From contig LSYV01000003.1 of NCBI GenBank assembly GCA_001584585.1, positions 425,249-482,802 of the forward strand: a stretch of 57,554 bases of DNA, written 5' to 3'. The notes under the pieces were generated by a model. It did no database searches. It saw only the letters and a program-made list of their open reading frames with translations, and was not told the origin of the DNA. Position 1 is the stretch's first letter; every line of letters starts with the position of its first letter. This DNA comes from Gonium pectorale (lineage: Eukaryota; Chlorophyta; Chlorophyceae; Chlamydomonadales; Volvocaceae). The position numbers and the translations under genes were made by a program. Below are positions 1 to 11,800 of this stretch, piece after piece.

Positions 1-2482
1 CCGGCGGCGCTGGCTCTTCGCTGAGCCCCTACTCGGGCCGCTCCTCGGGTACCCCCCCGCTCACGTCGCTGGCCAGCCTGCGCTTCGACGAGGACGGGCG
101 GGAGCGGACGCTGGCGCTCGTGGAGGTGGGGTGGGGTAGGGTGGCCGCTTGAGCCACACCGTTACACGGCAGGGTTAGCGGGGGGTCGATACTCAGTCCG
201 TGAGCCAAGGGGGATTGGGTGGCCGCCGGGGAGCTGCTGTGTCCCTGCCAGCCGTAGCCGGCTTGTGCGCTCTTCCGCGGAGGTGGGGGGCCGTAGTGGG
301 GAATCACTCAGTCCGTGGCCCAGCCGAGCAGGGTGAGGGAATGGGCGGCCTCTTTGCTGCTACCCCCTGCGGCGGCGCATGCAGCAACGCAGAGCCAAGT
401 CATTGACCCGATGGACAGCGGCGGCTCTCCGCCGCGCACCACTTGCCCTGCCTCGTGGGCCGTGTCTTATCCCCTGTTATCCATACTCCCCACGCCGCCG
501 CGACCCGTTTCCCGTTCCGTATTACCCCACGCCGCCCGCTCCCCGGCAGGTGTCTGAAGACCTGACCAACGAGCTGCTCACCGCAGCCACGCTCTCCGGC
601 CGACCCACCACGGGCGGCACGTCGGCCGGCCCCTCCGCCTCTGCCTCATCCGCCATGCTGCCGCTGCTGGGCGCGCCGACCCTCGGCGGCGGGCCCGGCC
701 CCGCCCCGACGGCCCCCGCCTCCGCCGCGCCCGGCGCCGACGCAGCGGCCTCGTCGTCCGGCGCCGCGGCGGAGCCCGCCACGCCACCGAGCGGCAGGGC
801 GCCCGGCGGCGGCCCCTTTGGCGGCGGCCCCTCGACGTCGTCCGGCCCCGGCGCAGTGTACAGCCTGCCGGACCTGTCCCGCTGCGACTGTGCGGCATTT
901 GTGTTTGACAGCAGCAGCGCCGAGTCGTGGGCGTGGGCGCAGCGCTCCATGCTGACGCTGTGCAGCCTACCGGGGTGAGGCGGGGGGCGGGGGAGAGGGT
1001 AGAGGGTAGTGGGGGTTAGTATAAAATTGGGAAACGGGCCGTGAAGCGGGAGCCCGCCGGGGTGCGGCGGAGGTGGTAAGGGATGGGGGGGAGCGCGGAT
1101 GGCCGAGGCATGCAGGGCCGGGCGGGGGTTGCGGTGCAGTGTACGGCACCGCCCCCCTTGCCCACTTCCCGCCCTATCCATGCCCGCACCTGGGCCCTAT
1201 CCACCAATCAAGCACGGGCGTTTCCCCCCGCTGATCCGCCCCCCGCTCCCCGTACCCCCCGCCCGAATGTTGCTGCTGTTCAGCCCGATGCTTTAATACC
1301 CTTTTTCTCACACACACACCTGCCGCCCCGCTTCGGTGCCCGGCGCGCGCAGCTGCGAGACGCTGCCGGTGCTGCTGGTGGCCGCCAAGGACGACGTGGG
1401 AATGTGCGAGGAGCTGCGGCGCGCCGTGGAGGCGGCGTGCAGCGACCTGGCGCTGCCCGCGCCGCTGTCCGTGTCGGCGGCGGACCCGGCGGCCATGGGG
1501 CGTGTGTTCAGGTGCGGCGGGCAGCGCAGGGCAGGGGTGGGTATGGCAGCGAGGCGGCAGGGGCCCCGGGCCAGAGGGAGGGGAGACGTTTGCGTCGAGG
1601 AGGATGAGAGGGGGGGGCGGCAGGAGGCCAATAGCGGCCGGTGGCGGGGTGGGTGACAGCCGCTGCATGGGGGGCAGGCGCGCTGCTGGCCGGCGAGTCA
1701 AGTCGGGTGGGTGCTGGGTGGGGCACCTGCAGGGCATCATGGTGCCGCTGGCCAACGAGGCACGGTTGGAGGCGCAAAGGGTGGAGGCGCAAAGGGTGGA
1801 AGGGCAAAGGGCGGGCGGCGAAGCGTGACGTGCCACAAACGCGCGCTGCCGGGAGCTGACTGCCACGCCGGGCCCGCCGGGCCGTTCCCGCCCCAACCCC
1901 TCTCTGGATGATGCTGCGGATGCCAGTCAACTCTGTGCTCTCACCCCCCCCCCTTCCCGCCCCGCCCCGCCCCACCCCGCCGGACGGGACATACGCTGCT
2001 GGCGCGCAGCTCGTCATTGTTCATTTCCCTTTCCCTTCAACTCCCCTTCCCGCCCCCACCCCCGCCACCTCTGACCCCCACGGACTGAGTAAGCCTCGCA
2101 CCCCCCAACCTTCACCCCCAGGTCCATCCTGTCGGCCTGCTTCCTGACGCCCGAGAGCCACATCCCGGACACACCCGCGCGCAAGGGCCGCCGCCGCTTC
2201 CAGCGACAGGTCATCATCGGGGGCGCGGCCGCGGGGGCCCTGGTCCTGGCGGGGGCGGCCCTCTGGCTCAGCTGGTCGGGGGGAGACAAGGACGGCGGCG
2301 CCGCAAAGGAAGGCGGCGGCGGTGGTGGCGGAAAGGGGGGCGCCGGCGGCCGGTCGGCAGCAGGCGGCGGCTCGGGCGGCGCGGCGGGGCCTGACGCCGG
2401 CGCCGCGCCGGGGGCGAATGTGCTGCAGTCCCTGTTCGGTGTGCCCACGCTGGGGGACAAGCTGCACTCGTTGTTCAGGTGA
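1..2482 (+). CDS. MIRO: MIRO-type mitochondrial Rho GTPase, C-terminal part (5' end outside window)
   Basis: Exons by phase: <1-125, 550-974, 1353-1511, 2122-2482 (stop TGA). The product is the second GTPase domain and tail anchor of a MIRO protein. MIRO is an outer-membrane GTPase governing mitochondrial distribution and shape. Seen: a Rho-like strand (LRFDEDGRERTLALVE), then VSEDL, CDCAAFVFDSSSAESW, and the base-binding region VLLVAAKDD, followed by SILSACLTPESHIPDTP, a basic stretch RKGRRRFQR and one hydrophobic helix (IIGGAAAGALVLAGAALWLSW). This matches the order in plant MIRO proteins. The first GTPase domain and EF-hands must lie left of the window. Exon 2 carries a long Ala/Pro/Gly insertion inside the GTPase domain. 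After the membrane helix there are roughly 65 more residues, Gly-rich and ending in LHSLFR, which is long for a tail-anchored protein. Family assignment is firm; the tail depends on the last exon being unspliced. Confidence 0.85.
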
Positions 2483-3463
2483 AGGAGAAACGGTGTGTGT
2501 GGTGGGGGGGGGGTGCGACGTGCATTGGTCGCGTGGGGAGGGCACATGGGAGGGATGGGGTCGGCGGACCCGATCCGCGCGCCTGTCCCCCTACCGTAGC
2601 GGCATCTCCGGAGGCGGGGGTGGGGGTGGGCGCGCGGGACGCAGGGGTGGGTGGGTGGGTGGGGGGGCGCGGGAGCCTGGGATTCGGCGGGCCCAGACGA
2701 GGGCTGGGGTGCGGGTGGAGTCGGCGCCGCGCCTGCAGGGTGTGTTGTGCGTTTAGGGTGGCCCTGGGTGGCGCGAGCCGCAGACCAATTGTTGTTGGCA
2801 CGTGTGCATTGACGTTGAAGCAGGATGGCAGATTCCTGGCAGGCGGGGGGCGCAGGGGGTATTGCTGGCGGCCGGGCCTCAGCCGCTGCAGCCGCCGCGC
2901 GGGGCGGCCCATGGCTGAGGAAGCGGGGGCCGGGGGGCCGGATGCAGGCGCTCGGCCTTCTTTCATTTCTGGCATTGCATGGCGGGGTCGGTGCGGCGTG
3001 TACGGGCATGACCGTTGTGCGGAGGAGAAACAAAACATGCAGGATAACCTATTCACGGCGCCCACTGGAAACGGCGTTCCAGCATGGGCAATGCAAGCTT
3101 GCCGCTCGGGCTTGTGATGCAGCGGCGGGTCACAGACTCGGGTCGGGTGCCGGGTGCGTGTGGAGGGCCTATCCGTCTGGCAGTGGTGCGATGCCCCCCG
3201 CCCCCACCCCCCATGGCGGTGCATGCACCTCCGCTGCGTCTGTCTCTGAACGGTAGCCGGTGGCAGGTCTGTTGCCGTGCGGGCTGGGCTTTGGGGCCAC
3301 CGCTGGCGGCGTGGCAGCGCGAGGAGGGCAGTCGCCGCCGCTGCCCGAGTGGCACGGATGCAATACTCCGATGATGGGTGTTGTTGCATCGCGGTATGTG
3401 GGGCACTCCGCAGGGCGGCGGCGGCGCAGGGCGTGGCTCGGGGGCACTCGCAGCACGCCGCAG

Positions 3464-3468
3464 TGTAA
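3464..3468 (+). terminator. Candidate TGTAA poly(A) signal for MIRO
   Basis: TGTAA is the usual green-algal poly(A) signal. This is a copy about 980 nt after the MIRO stop codon, implying a long 3' UTR. No transcript evidence is available. Confidence 0.35.
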
Positions 3469-4403
3469 CATGTTTCGCTGCACGGATACACTCCCCGCCA
3501 CGCCCGAGGAGGCACCTGCGGGCCCACGCCCACAACCTACACCGCCAGGCGAGCAGCAACGTCACCCTCGGCACTCACCCGCGTGTTCAGCCTCTCAGCA
3601 GAAACACCTAGGCACGGGACGGGACCTACGGTACGGTAGCCCTGCAGTACACCGGTAGGCTCAGTCCCGGCAACGCCCAACCGCCATATTACCGGTACAA
3701 ACCACCGCTCCCAGGCACCGCCGCCGTTGCTCCAGCGCCGACTCCGGCAGCCCGCGTGCGGTGCAGGTCCGTTCCGCACTCGCTCACGGTGGCTGCAGGT
3801 GGCCCTCTTGGCTGGCGTGCGGGCTCTCCCCGTCGCTCGCAACCTACTACCGACTGACGCAACACCCCAGTGCCCGAATGGCGGGCGCCAGGCGCACAGA
3901 TTGAAACCACGGCCGCCCCGGGCTTACGGCGCACGCCGCTGCCGTGCCGCAGGCTTTGCCACGCGGAGGAGCCGCCGGCTGCCCGACAAGGTGCGCGACA
4001 CCGCGCTCACCGCCCCAATGCCTGCTCTCAACCTCTATCCTCTCCTCCAGCACGGACAAGCACAGACCGAACCGGCCCCTCATGCCGGGGGCAAGACTGC
4101 ATTTCGCCGCCCCACAACCCTCCCACAATTGCCACACAAGTAAGGGACACGCCCTCTCGAACGCCGCTTGCCGCCGCAGCACGCCAGCGGTTACCGGTGC
4201 GTTCCTCCGCTGCGCCACCAGCCAGCCAGCTGACCCAGCCGGCGCACACCCACGTCATGCCGCTGCACGGCCGTGCAGCGGCCCGGCCCCGTGTACCACA
4301 CGCACTCAACACTCCTCAAACGACTGCCGCCAGCCACGCCGCCTGGCGGCGGCCCTGACGGCCTGCACCGACCGGCGGGTCCGGCCCGTCGCCACGGGCC
4401 CGC
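3469..4403. other. Convergent 3' region between MIRO and uS19
   Basis: No convincing gene is visible. The open frames here are artefacts of high GC. It should hold the uS19 3' UTR. I saw no TTACA (TGTAA on the minus strand) close to the uS19 stop. Confidence 0.4.
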
Positions 4404-4760
4404 TCAGGCCGCCTTGCCGGTCTTGGGGTTGATCTTCTTCTTCACTACATTGCCCGTGTCCTTGCTGGGCGCCTTGCTTGGCAGCACCTTCGTGGGCGCG
4501 AACTCCGCCAGCCGGTGCCCCACCATGGCCTCTTGCACCTCCAGGTTCACAAAGCTCTTGCCGTTGTGCACCCCGAAGCGGCACGCGAGGAAGTCCGGCA
4601 GGATGACGGAGGCGCGGCTGTAGGTGTTGATAACCTCGGGGGCCTTTTGCCCCTGGAACCGGCCCTTGTTCCACCACTCGGGATGCTTCCGGGCGAACGC
4701 CACTACGTCCTGGAGCAGGCTGACGGCCACGTACGGGCCCTTCCAGACGCTGCGCGGCAT
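4404..4760 (-). CDS. Ribosomal protein uS19, mitochondrial type
   Basis: A 118-residue small-subunit ribosomal protein read in one open frame. It starts MPRSVWKGPYV and contains the S19 hallmarks YSRASVILPDFLACRFGVHN, GKSFVN, and MVGHRLAEFAPTKV before a lysine-rich tail. uS19 sits in the head of the 30S-type subunit. The sequence resembles the mitochondrial/bacterial branch rather than cytosolic S15, so I infer a nuclear-encoded mitochondrial ribosomal protein. An in-frame TTG-started extension exists upstream (to 4796), but the ATG at 4760 places the family start exactly where bacterial and plant-mitochondrial proteins begin. No cleavable presequence is visible from that start. An upstream exon joined at the TTAG/AAC near 4790 could supply one. 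It is divergent from SRR1. Confidence 0.9.
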   Translation of the reverse strand: MPRSVWKGPYVAVSLLQDVVAFARKHPEWWNKGRFQGQKAPEVINTYSRASVILPDFLACRFGVHNGKSFVNLEVQEAMVGHRLAEFAPTKVLPSKAPSKDTGNVVKKKINPKTGKAA

Positions 4761-5230
4761 GCGCGACGCCTTCCCGCGGCCAGCGGGTTCTAACACACCC
4801 GGGCGGGAGAGACGATGGTGATGATGACACCGGTTGCACCGATCGGGACCTTGAGACGAAATAGAAATATGTTACGTGTGACAAAGTACGCAGTTTGTTG
4901 GGCAAATGCAAGCGAATGCAGCGGGAGTCGTCTTTCTACAAGCTAGCAACTATTAGCAACACCATTCAGGTTTGAAGGCCGGCGTGTAATCCGCCATACC
5001 GCGCAATGCTTACACGCAAGGTCGCATGTCGTACATCCGTGCTGTGCTTCATATCGTCATTGGCGACTCCCCGCTCGCAATATGTGTATTGCGTGAGCTC
5101 ACGTATGCAGCAGAAGTAACGGCACGAGCCATCAATACATAAATATACCCCATCTCGGCGCGCGTGCCGCGCATTGTGCAGGCGTGCTCGCGTGCACTGC
5201 CCCCTCCGCTTCCGCTACCCCGCGTTGATC
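4761..5230. promoter_or_regulatory. Divergent promoter region between uS19 and SRR1
   Basis: A 470-bp spacer between divergent start codons, visibly lower in GC than its neighbours, so it probably serves both genes. On the plus strand ATAAATATA at 5139-5147 is a TATA-like element about 85 nt before the SRR1 ATG. No further element is recognised. Confidence 0.45.
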
Positions 5231-7592
5231 ATGTCCATCCTCGGCAGAGATGTTTCTTGCCTCCACCGCGCGTCATCGAGCTGGAACGTGTCCGCGGGTC
5301 AGGTAGTGGCCTGCCCATACGGCAGCTGCGTCCTGCCCAGCGGCGGCGGCAGCAGCCGCTCTCTCCCCCATAGCCACGCGCTCAGCACCTATTGCCATGT
5401 GATAACACCCCACCCAAAACACGTTCCGGCCCCAAGCCGGCGGCGGCTTCAGGGCCCGCCACCCCCAGCCGCCGCGCTCCCAGCGGACGGCGATGCTGCG
5501 GCCGCGCCCGGCAGCCCGCCACTCCGGACGCTATACGGCAGCCGTACTGCCTTTGGGCGCCAGCTGCTCGAGCTACTGTCGGCGGCGCCAGACGTGGCTT
5601 TGGATACGGCTGCTGCTCCCGCCAACGCCGAGGCGGCGCCGACGCCGCGGGTGGCCGGCCGCGAGGGGGCTGCGGCCGATGCGGCCCTGTTGGGTTCCGT
5701 CGCGGCGGTGGTGCAGGAGATCCGCGGCCTCATGGCGGCCCACCGGGACATGCTCGCGCTGCGGAGGGCGCTGGAGGGCGCTGCGGCGCAGGCCAACAGC
5801 GCGAGAGCTGGCGGCGGTGCCGGCGGAGGCGGGAGAGGCAGCAGGAGCAGCAGCGGCTTCGGGTTACCTAGCGGGAGCAGGAGCGGTGCCGGCGGTGGCT
5901 GGTTTGGGGGCGGCGGCGGTAGTGGCAGTAGGAGCGGCGCCGGCGGCGCGTGGGGCAGTGGCGTTAGCTGGACCGGCGGGAACGTGAGTGCGGCCGAGGG
6001 GGTGGGCGCGGTTGTGGGGGACGTGGCGAGCTCTCGCGCCTCGTCAATCCCCGGCCCCGGACGTGCGCCTGGGCAGGTCCCCGATGGGGGGGAACGGTCA
6101 CCTCCGCAGGAGCCGCCGCAGGCGCAGGCGCAGGCGCAGGCGCAGGCGCAGGCGCAGGCGCAGGCGCAGGCGCAGGCGCAGGCGCAGGCGCAGGCGCAGG
6201 CGCAGGCGCAGGCGCAGGCGCAGGCGCAGGCGCAGGCGCAGGCGCAGCAGCCGCCCAGCAGCGGCCCTGACGGGCCGGGGGCCGCGGCACCCGCGCCGGC
6301 GCCGGCATGGGAGTGGCGGCGGGTGCGGCGCGTGGTGGTGGTGGGGCTGGGCTCCCTGGGCGCCTACCAGCAGGCGCTCCGCAGCGGCCGCCAGACGGCG
6401 CAGGAGAGCACGCGGGCCGCCGCCAGGTGCGTCCCACGCCGCCTCCTGCGCCGGGGACCCTTGTTTAGGGGCACCGTGATGCACCGTGGGGTGACGGGAT
6501 GAGCTCGTGCAGGCTGACGCGGGGAGGCCGCCACGCGGCCGCTGCGGTGTATGGCGCCGCCATCCGGCATGCAGCACCGAAGACGCGGGCCCCATCTGGG
6601 TACACGCCTGCCCCCCCTCCCTCCCTCACCCTTCTTTGTGTAGGTTGTGTGGCTGGCCTCCTTGTGCTGGCTGCATCGTAAACCCCCGCACATTCCGAGC
6701 TCCCCGGAGCGCGGCCGACAGGGTGCAGTGCTCGCCCTGGCGACCGTACTGCGTGTGTCCTGACCCGCGCTGCTGTCCGTGTGTGTCCACCCGCCATCGC
6801 CGCACACCGCCCACCAGGCTGTACCAGCTGGCGCTCTCCATGCTGCTCGCCTCGCCGGATGTGCTGCCGGGCCTGGGGGCCGCGGAGCCCAGCTGCAGCG
6901 CCGGCGGCACTAGCGGCGGCGGCGGCGCCACCTCCGCCGGCGCCACGGCGGCGGACACACGCTCGCCCACAGCGCCAGGCAGCCACGGCGGCGCTGAAGC
7001 CGAGGCGCCACCTGCTGTGTTGTACTTTGACCCCGAGTACACGCCGTGGGATCTCGATCTGATAGAGCACCTCTGGCGGCTGGAAGACGGCTCCTGGACC
7101 GGCGGTAAGGGCACCGGCGCCGTCGACCCGCGGGTCGCTGCCGCCGCCACGACCGCGCCGCGGCACGCGCTGGCGGCAGCCGAGCCCACGCTCTTCTACG
7201 CGCCCTGCTGCCCGCGAGACGTGTACGACGAGATCGTACGGCAGAATCTGGAGGCCGGGACGATCCGCAATGTGGCGCTGATCGGCAACAGCCTGCGCGC
7301 CCAGTCGGACAGCGCGATGCTATTGCGGGCCCTCGGCGGCGGAGGCGGAGGCAGTGGCAGCGGCGGCAGGGGTGGTCTCGGTGGACCCATGGGTCGGGAC
7401 TCCGCTGCCGCCGGCGGGGCGCTCGGGGCGACTATGGGGTTGGGGATAGGCGGCCGGGAGGTCGGGGCCGGGGCCGGGGGCGACGGCGAGGAGTCTTTTG
7501 TGGGGCTGGTGGCTGATGGGCGGGTGGCGGAGGTGCTGCTGCCGGACTTTGCGGCGCACGGCGTGGCCATCGCGCTGCACTTGTTCGTGTGA
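5231..7592 (+). CDS. SRR1: SRR1-domain protein (SENSITIVITY TO RED LIGHT REDUCED 1-like)
   Basis: Exons 5231-6426 and 6818-7592 (phase 2 junction), 656 residues if the first exon is unspliced. The C-terminal half (from about residue 359) is an SRR1 domain: RRVVVVGLGSLG, then across the intron LYQLALSMLL, VLYFDPEYTPWDLDLIEHL, EPTLFYAPCCPRDVYDEIVR, IRNVALIGNSLRAQ and a terminal DFAAHGVAIALHLF. Arabidopsis SRR1 acts in phytochrome B signalling and the circadian clock; its biochemistry is unclear. The N-terminal half is Ala/Gly/Ser-rich and carries a (Gln-Ala)21 run. A candidate in-frame intron, CAG/GTAGTG at 5303 to TTCAG at 5452 (150 nt), could remove 50 residues from the N-terminus. The SRR1 domain also holds Gly/Ala-rich insertions around 6900-7000 and 7330-7480. 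A further 3' exon near 7720 cannot be excluded. Confidence 0.82.
6119..6244 (+). repeat. CAGGCG hexanucleotide repeat, 21 units, coding (Gln-Ala)21
   Basis: Twenty-one uninterrupted CAGGCG units inside SRR1 exon 1. The unit length keeps frame, so copy-number change alters protein length without breaking it. Confidence 0.97.
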
Positions 7593-8801
7593 TAGCGGAA
7601 CGGGATGGGGGGGAGGGGCAAGGGGAGGGGCGCGGAATAGGGCAACGGAGGACGCGCGGGTGAGCAGAGCCTGACGAACCAGCCATGAGGTGTCTGTCAG
7701 CCATTGTGAGGTGCAACCAGCTGGTGCGCTACGTCGTGGAGTACCGTGACCTAGGGCCGGGGGGTGGTGCTCATGGTAAGGCCTTGCCAAGGACCTTTTC
7801 CCGGTTTTCCGGGCTTGCAAGACCTTTCCTAGGCCCAGTGCCTTGCGAGGAAGGCGTTTTGACCGGCCTCAAGCGGGGGCAGGTCCTTGCAGCGCAAGGA
7901 AGCCGCGAGGAAAAATTTCCTTGCTGGCAAGGAAAAATATTGGGGTTCGGGGGGTGCAAAGTCCTTGGGGCCAATGCGCGCGCGGGGCCCGGGGTTGGGG
8001 GAGCCGGGGTGAGGGGAGAAGGGCGCAGTGAAAAGTCCTTGCAGGCCAAGGGGCTGGGAAAGGGGACAGTCCTTGCAGTCAAGGACTGTTTTGAGACGTC
8101 GAGGAGACCCCTGCTGGTGCCTGTGGTCCCAGCCACCACCATCGATGGCAGGGGCATTTGTAGAGGTGCGGGCGAGATGACGGTGGGGATGGAAGGCTTG
8201 AGAAATGCACCGACGGCTGTCGGGTTTGGACCAGTGTGAAATAAGGAGACATGGGCAGGGAACCCACCTCCATGTACAGACACACCCGAAGGTGCGACGT
8301 ATCCAGCATGGCGCCGGGTACAAAGCATGGCGGGTGAAGGAGACAAGCAGACCGCGGGGGAAGGGGGCCTTGCAGCGGTTGCAGGAGCAGAAACCGATGC
8401 CGGCTTGCAGGGGAGCATCCCTCAGGACGGAGCCCCGTGTGCCCAAAGGCCCCTGCACCTGAGGCCCGGACGGTACCAGCAGAGACACGCCTCGAGGCCT
8501 CGTGAGCGGGTTCGTGCAGGGCCCACCACAAAACAGGTACCGTACCCCATCGGGGTGCCGTGCCCACTGCTACACTTTCATTACTGCATTACTACTGATA
8601 TGCTCATGATTTTAATGCTCACAACGTCACAAGCAGCTGAAACCACCCTTGCAGACTGCACGACTTCACTGCAGTTGCAAGGCCCGAAGAAGGGAAAGGA
8701 CGCCCCGAACATAAAAGCTCTGATAAGCCGTGTGTTGCCGCGACGGCAGTAGCACGAGCACCGATGCGTAGGTTGCTGTAACTCGGGTCGCAGTAGCAGC
8801 A
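7593..8801 (+). other. Spacer between SRR1 and the first dehydrogenase
   Basis: It contains the CCTTGC palindrome cluster (7782-8089) and otherwise no supportable gene. An open stretch near 7720-7770 could be an extra SRR1 exon, but no family match was seen. The only plus-strand TGTAA noticed is at 8777-8781, just 20 nt before the next ATG. Confidence 0.4.
7782..8089. repeat. Cluster of short CCTTGC/GCAAGG hairpins
   Basis: Perfect small inverted repeats sharing the core CCTTGC: 7782-7792 (stem 5), 7884-7900 (stem 7, loop 3), 7916-7935 (stem 9, loop 2) and 8066-8089 (stem 10, loop 4). Looser half-sites occur between them (for example near 7814, 7843, 7960, 8038). Between stems the sequence is unrelated, so it is not a tandem array. 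Confidence 0.85.
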
Positions 8802-11800
8802 ATGGGCGACACATCAACGGACACTCGAGGCAGCCGCAAGGGCCATGCCGCCCCTTCCGTGGACGACCTTCGCTCATCAGAGCAGGTGGCCGCGTCAGAC
8901 GTTGGGGTGCGCGTCTCCTGTGCTGGGCGAGGGAGGCTTGTACGGGTGCCCGGGGGTTGAGGCGCCGTGCCCACCCCGCGAGGCACGTTGTTGCGCTGGG
9001 GCAGAGCGTCCTTAGCCGCTGGCCGATGGCGTGCTCGCGCGGAGGAACTGCCCACGCGTACGCCGAGGTGGCATACCACACCGTGACCCTGACAGCAGCG
9101 GTTAGGATGCCTGCCGCACCGCTGCAAGGCCGACCCCCACCACAGTAGTACCAAGTGGGTGACCGCGCAGCCAGACATCAGGGACTCATCAGCATTGCTC
9201 ATCTTGGCCCGTCCCCTGCGCCGCACGCTCCCCGCCGCCGCCCGGCCCCGCCCCGCGCCCCGCTCGTCCCCGCAGCCCCATGCACTGGCTCGCGGCGGCG
9301 CCCTGCTGGCTGCCTCGCTGCGCCTGGCGCACACTGTGTCGGAGGGCTGCGTGGAGGCGCTCCTCAACGTCGCCAACAACGCGGCGGACCTGCTGCCCAG
9401 ACAGCTGCGACGGAGGGCGGAGCCCTACGCGGACGCGGACCTGACCGGCCAGGCAAGGGCGAGGGAGCGAGGTCGAGAAGGGGCCTGACCGGGAAGGGAG
9501 GGGGGTGCGATGGCGGGGAGCCCCTTGAAGACCCCCCCCTCATCCCTCCCCCGGACGCCTGGCGCCGTCGGCCTTCCCACCTCCTGCGGCCTGCCCCAGC
9601 CCCCGCCCCGCCGGCGCCGCAGGTGGCCATCGTGACGGGCGGCAACGCGGGCATCGGCTTCGCGACGGCTCAGCAGCTGGCCCGGCGCGGGGCGCATGTG
9701 GTGATTGCGTGCAGGGACGCGGGCCGGGCGGAGGCGGCGGTGCAGGTGCGGGAGCAGGCTCGCCTGCGCTGATGCGATGTGGGTCAGCACGAGAAGCCAC
9801 CTATGCAATTCGTCTGCACGTGCCTGCAACAATGCCCTCCTCCTCCGGCCTGGTCCCTGAGCTGCTATCACAGGCCATCGCCCGCAGCGCGCCGCTGGTA
9901 GGCGGCGCCTCGCCGGCTTCGTCCTCCTCCTCCTCCCCTTCCTCCCGCCCTCCGCCTCCGGCTCCTCCCCCGCGCGTGGAGGCCATGCCCCTGGACCTGG
10001 GCCGCCTGGCCAGCGTGCGCGCCTTCGCGGAGGCGTGGCGGGACCGGGGGCTGCCGCTGCACCTGCTGGTGTGCAACGCGGGCGTGATGGCGCCCCTGCA
10101 GCGGACCACCACGGAGGACGGGCTGGAGGTGCAGTTCCAGGTGGGTGCAGCGTGTGGAGCGGGGGCCGGCGGTCCGGTGCCGCGTTGTCCGGGTGGGGCC
10201 CGGGGCAGCTTCCAGGACGTGCAGGGGTGCGCCCTACCAGACGGGGCAGCCGAGCTGCCTGGCGACTAGGTCGGCGTGAAGCAAGCCATGCGGGTTGAGG
10301 AGGCCGGGCGTGTGCCACCGGACCAGGCGAGCGGGCAAGCGCGCGGCCGGCAGCCCACCCAACCCCGGCCCAGACCCGGAAAGGACTTGAACGCTGCCGA
10401 GGCTGGCGATGTTGCAGCGCTGGGTTGGGTTTTGGTTGGAGGATGCCATATGGAAAGGATTCTAGTGGAGACACACGGGGCAGGAGCGGCGATGAGGCCA
10501 CGGTGGGTGTCCAGCGGCCAGGACAGGCGTGAACGGAGAGGTCGCGGCCGGCGTCCCGTCGTGCGGCGATTGAGGGTCGGTAAGCCCCTGAAATGTTCGG
10601 GGGTCGCGACTGGCCCCCCCTTACGCGACCTGGATTGCGCCCTCTCCTGTCTCAATGCCCCCACATCCCAAATGCGACCCCAGGTGAACTTCCTGTCCCA
10701 TTGGCTCCTGGCGCACCTGCTGCTGGGCCACGAGCGGAGCCGGAGGCGCGGGGCGGCGGGCGGCGGGTTGCGGGCGCGGCGGCGCGCGGGCGGCAGAGCA
10801 GAGCCCGGCGGGGCGAGCGGGCCCCCGCCGCCCGACGGCACCCGTGTGGTAGTGGTGAGCAGCGTGGTGCACCGCGCGGGGCCGCTGCAGTGGCACGACC
10901 TGCTCAGCGAGCGGAGGTGCGGGCTGGGCGGGGCCCGGGGCAGGGCGAGGGGGGTCGGGGGGTTTTGCGGCAGGGAGCTTGCGGGAGCGTCGGCCTGGTG
11001 AGCGGGGACGGGGACGGGGGTTGGGTGTGGGACCGCGGGAGGGGGGCATCTTTCATCGTCCTTCCCACGTTCAGCTGTCCCACGTGGTCTTGATCCTGCC
11101 CTTGCCCGTTGGGATCTCGGACTCTCCGCAGCACCCGTTCCAGCGTGTAAACGGACGGGGATTGTGGTGCTTCGCCCGCCTGCAGCTACGAGCCGTACAT
11201 CACGTACGGCGGATCCAAGCTGGCCACAGTCATTATGGCAAAGGAGCTGCAGCGGCGTTTCAATCGGTACGGTGGCGGCCCCGGCGCGGGCGAGGGACGG
11301 CGGGTGTCCCGAAACGAGTGTTGTCGTACTGTCGTACTTTGCAGTACAGCCACGCAGGCCGCAGGGGGGCATGCCCACAGGTCAGCGGATCGTGCGCGAG
11401 CGACTGTGCTGCAACAACCCTGCGACATGGTGGTTGAGGCAGTTGCAAGCGCACCGATCGCAACCGCACAGAAGAAGCAGAGCAGCGGCCGCCGCCACCC
11501 CCCTCACCCCCGCCCGCCCCCGCGCCCCCGCACGCAGCAACCGCGAGCACGGCCCGCACGACTCCGCGGTGGCTGTCCACCCGGGCATAGTCCGCACCGC
11601 CCTGGCCAACAACTTCTTTCGCAGCTACGGGCTCAGCTGGGCGGAGGGCACCCCGCTGGAGCCGCTGAGGGCGGCTTGGAGGGCGTTCCTGGACACGGTG
11701 CGGGATGCCGTGAGGGGGGCAATGGCACGGATGCCGGCGTGGGCGGGGAGCGAGGCCCTGAGCGGGGCGGTCGGGCGGTCCACCACCATCCATTGGCAGG

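Noticed and set aside
522..1181. Long minus-strand open frame opposite the MIRO exon
   Set aside because: Pro/His-rich translation without motifs; it is the shadow of the Ala/Pro/Gly-rich plus-strand exon in GC-rich DNA.
2014..3533. Two long minus-strand frames over the MIRO 3' region
   Set aside because: Arg/Pro/Ala-rich, motif-free, overlapping the last MIRO exon and its 3' UTR; typical GC-driven open frames.
5964..6595. Poly(Ala-Pro), poly(Arg) or poly(Leu-Arg) proteins across the CAGGCG repeat
   Set aside because: All are other-frame readings of the hexanucleotide repeat; only the Gln-Ala frame continues into the SRR1 domain.
9425..10501. Minus-strand 358-codon frame over dehydrogenase copy 1
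   Set aside because: It crosses exons and introns of the real gene and has no family resemblance.
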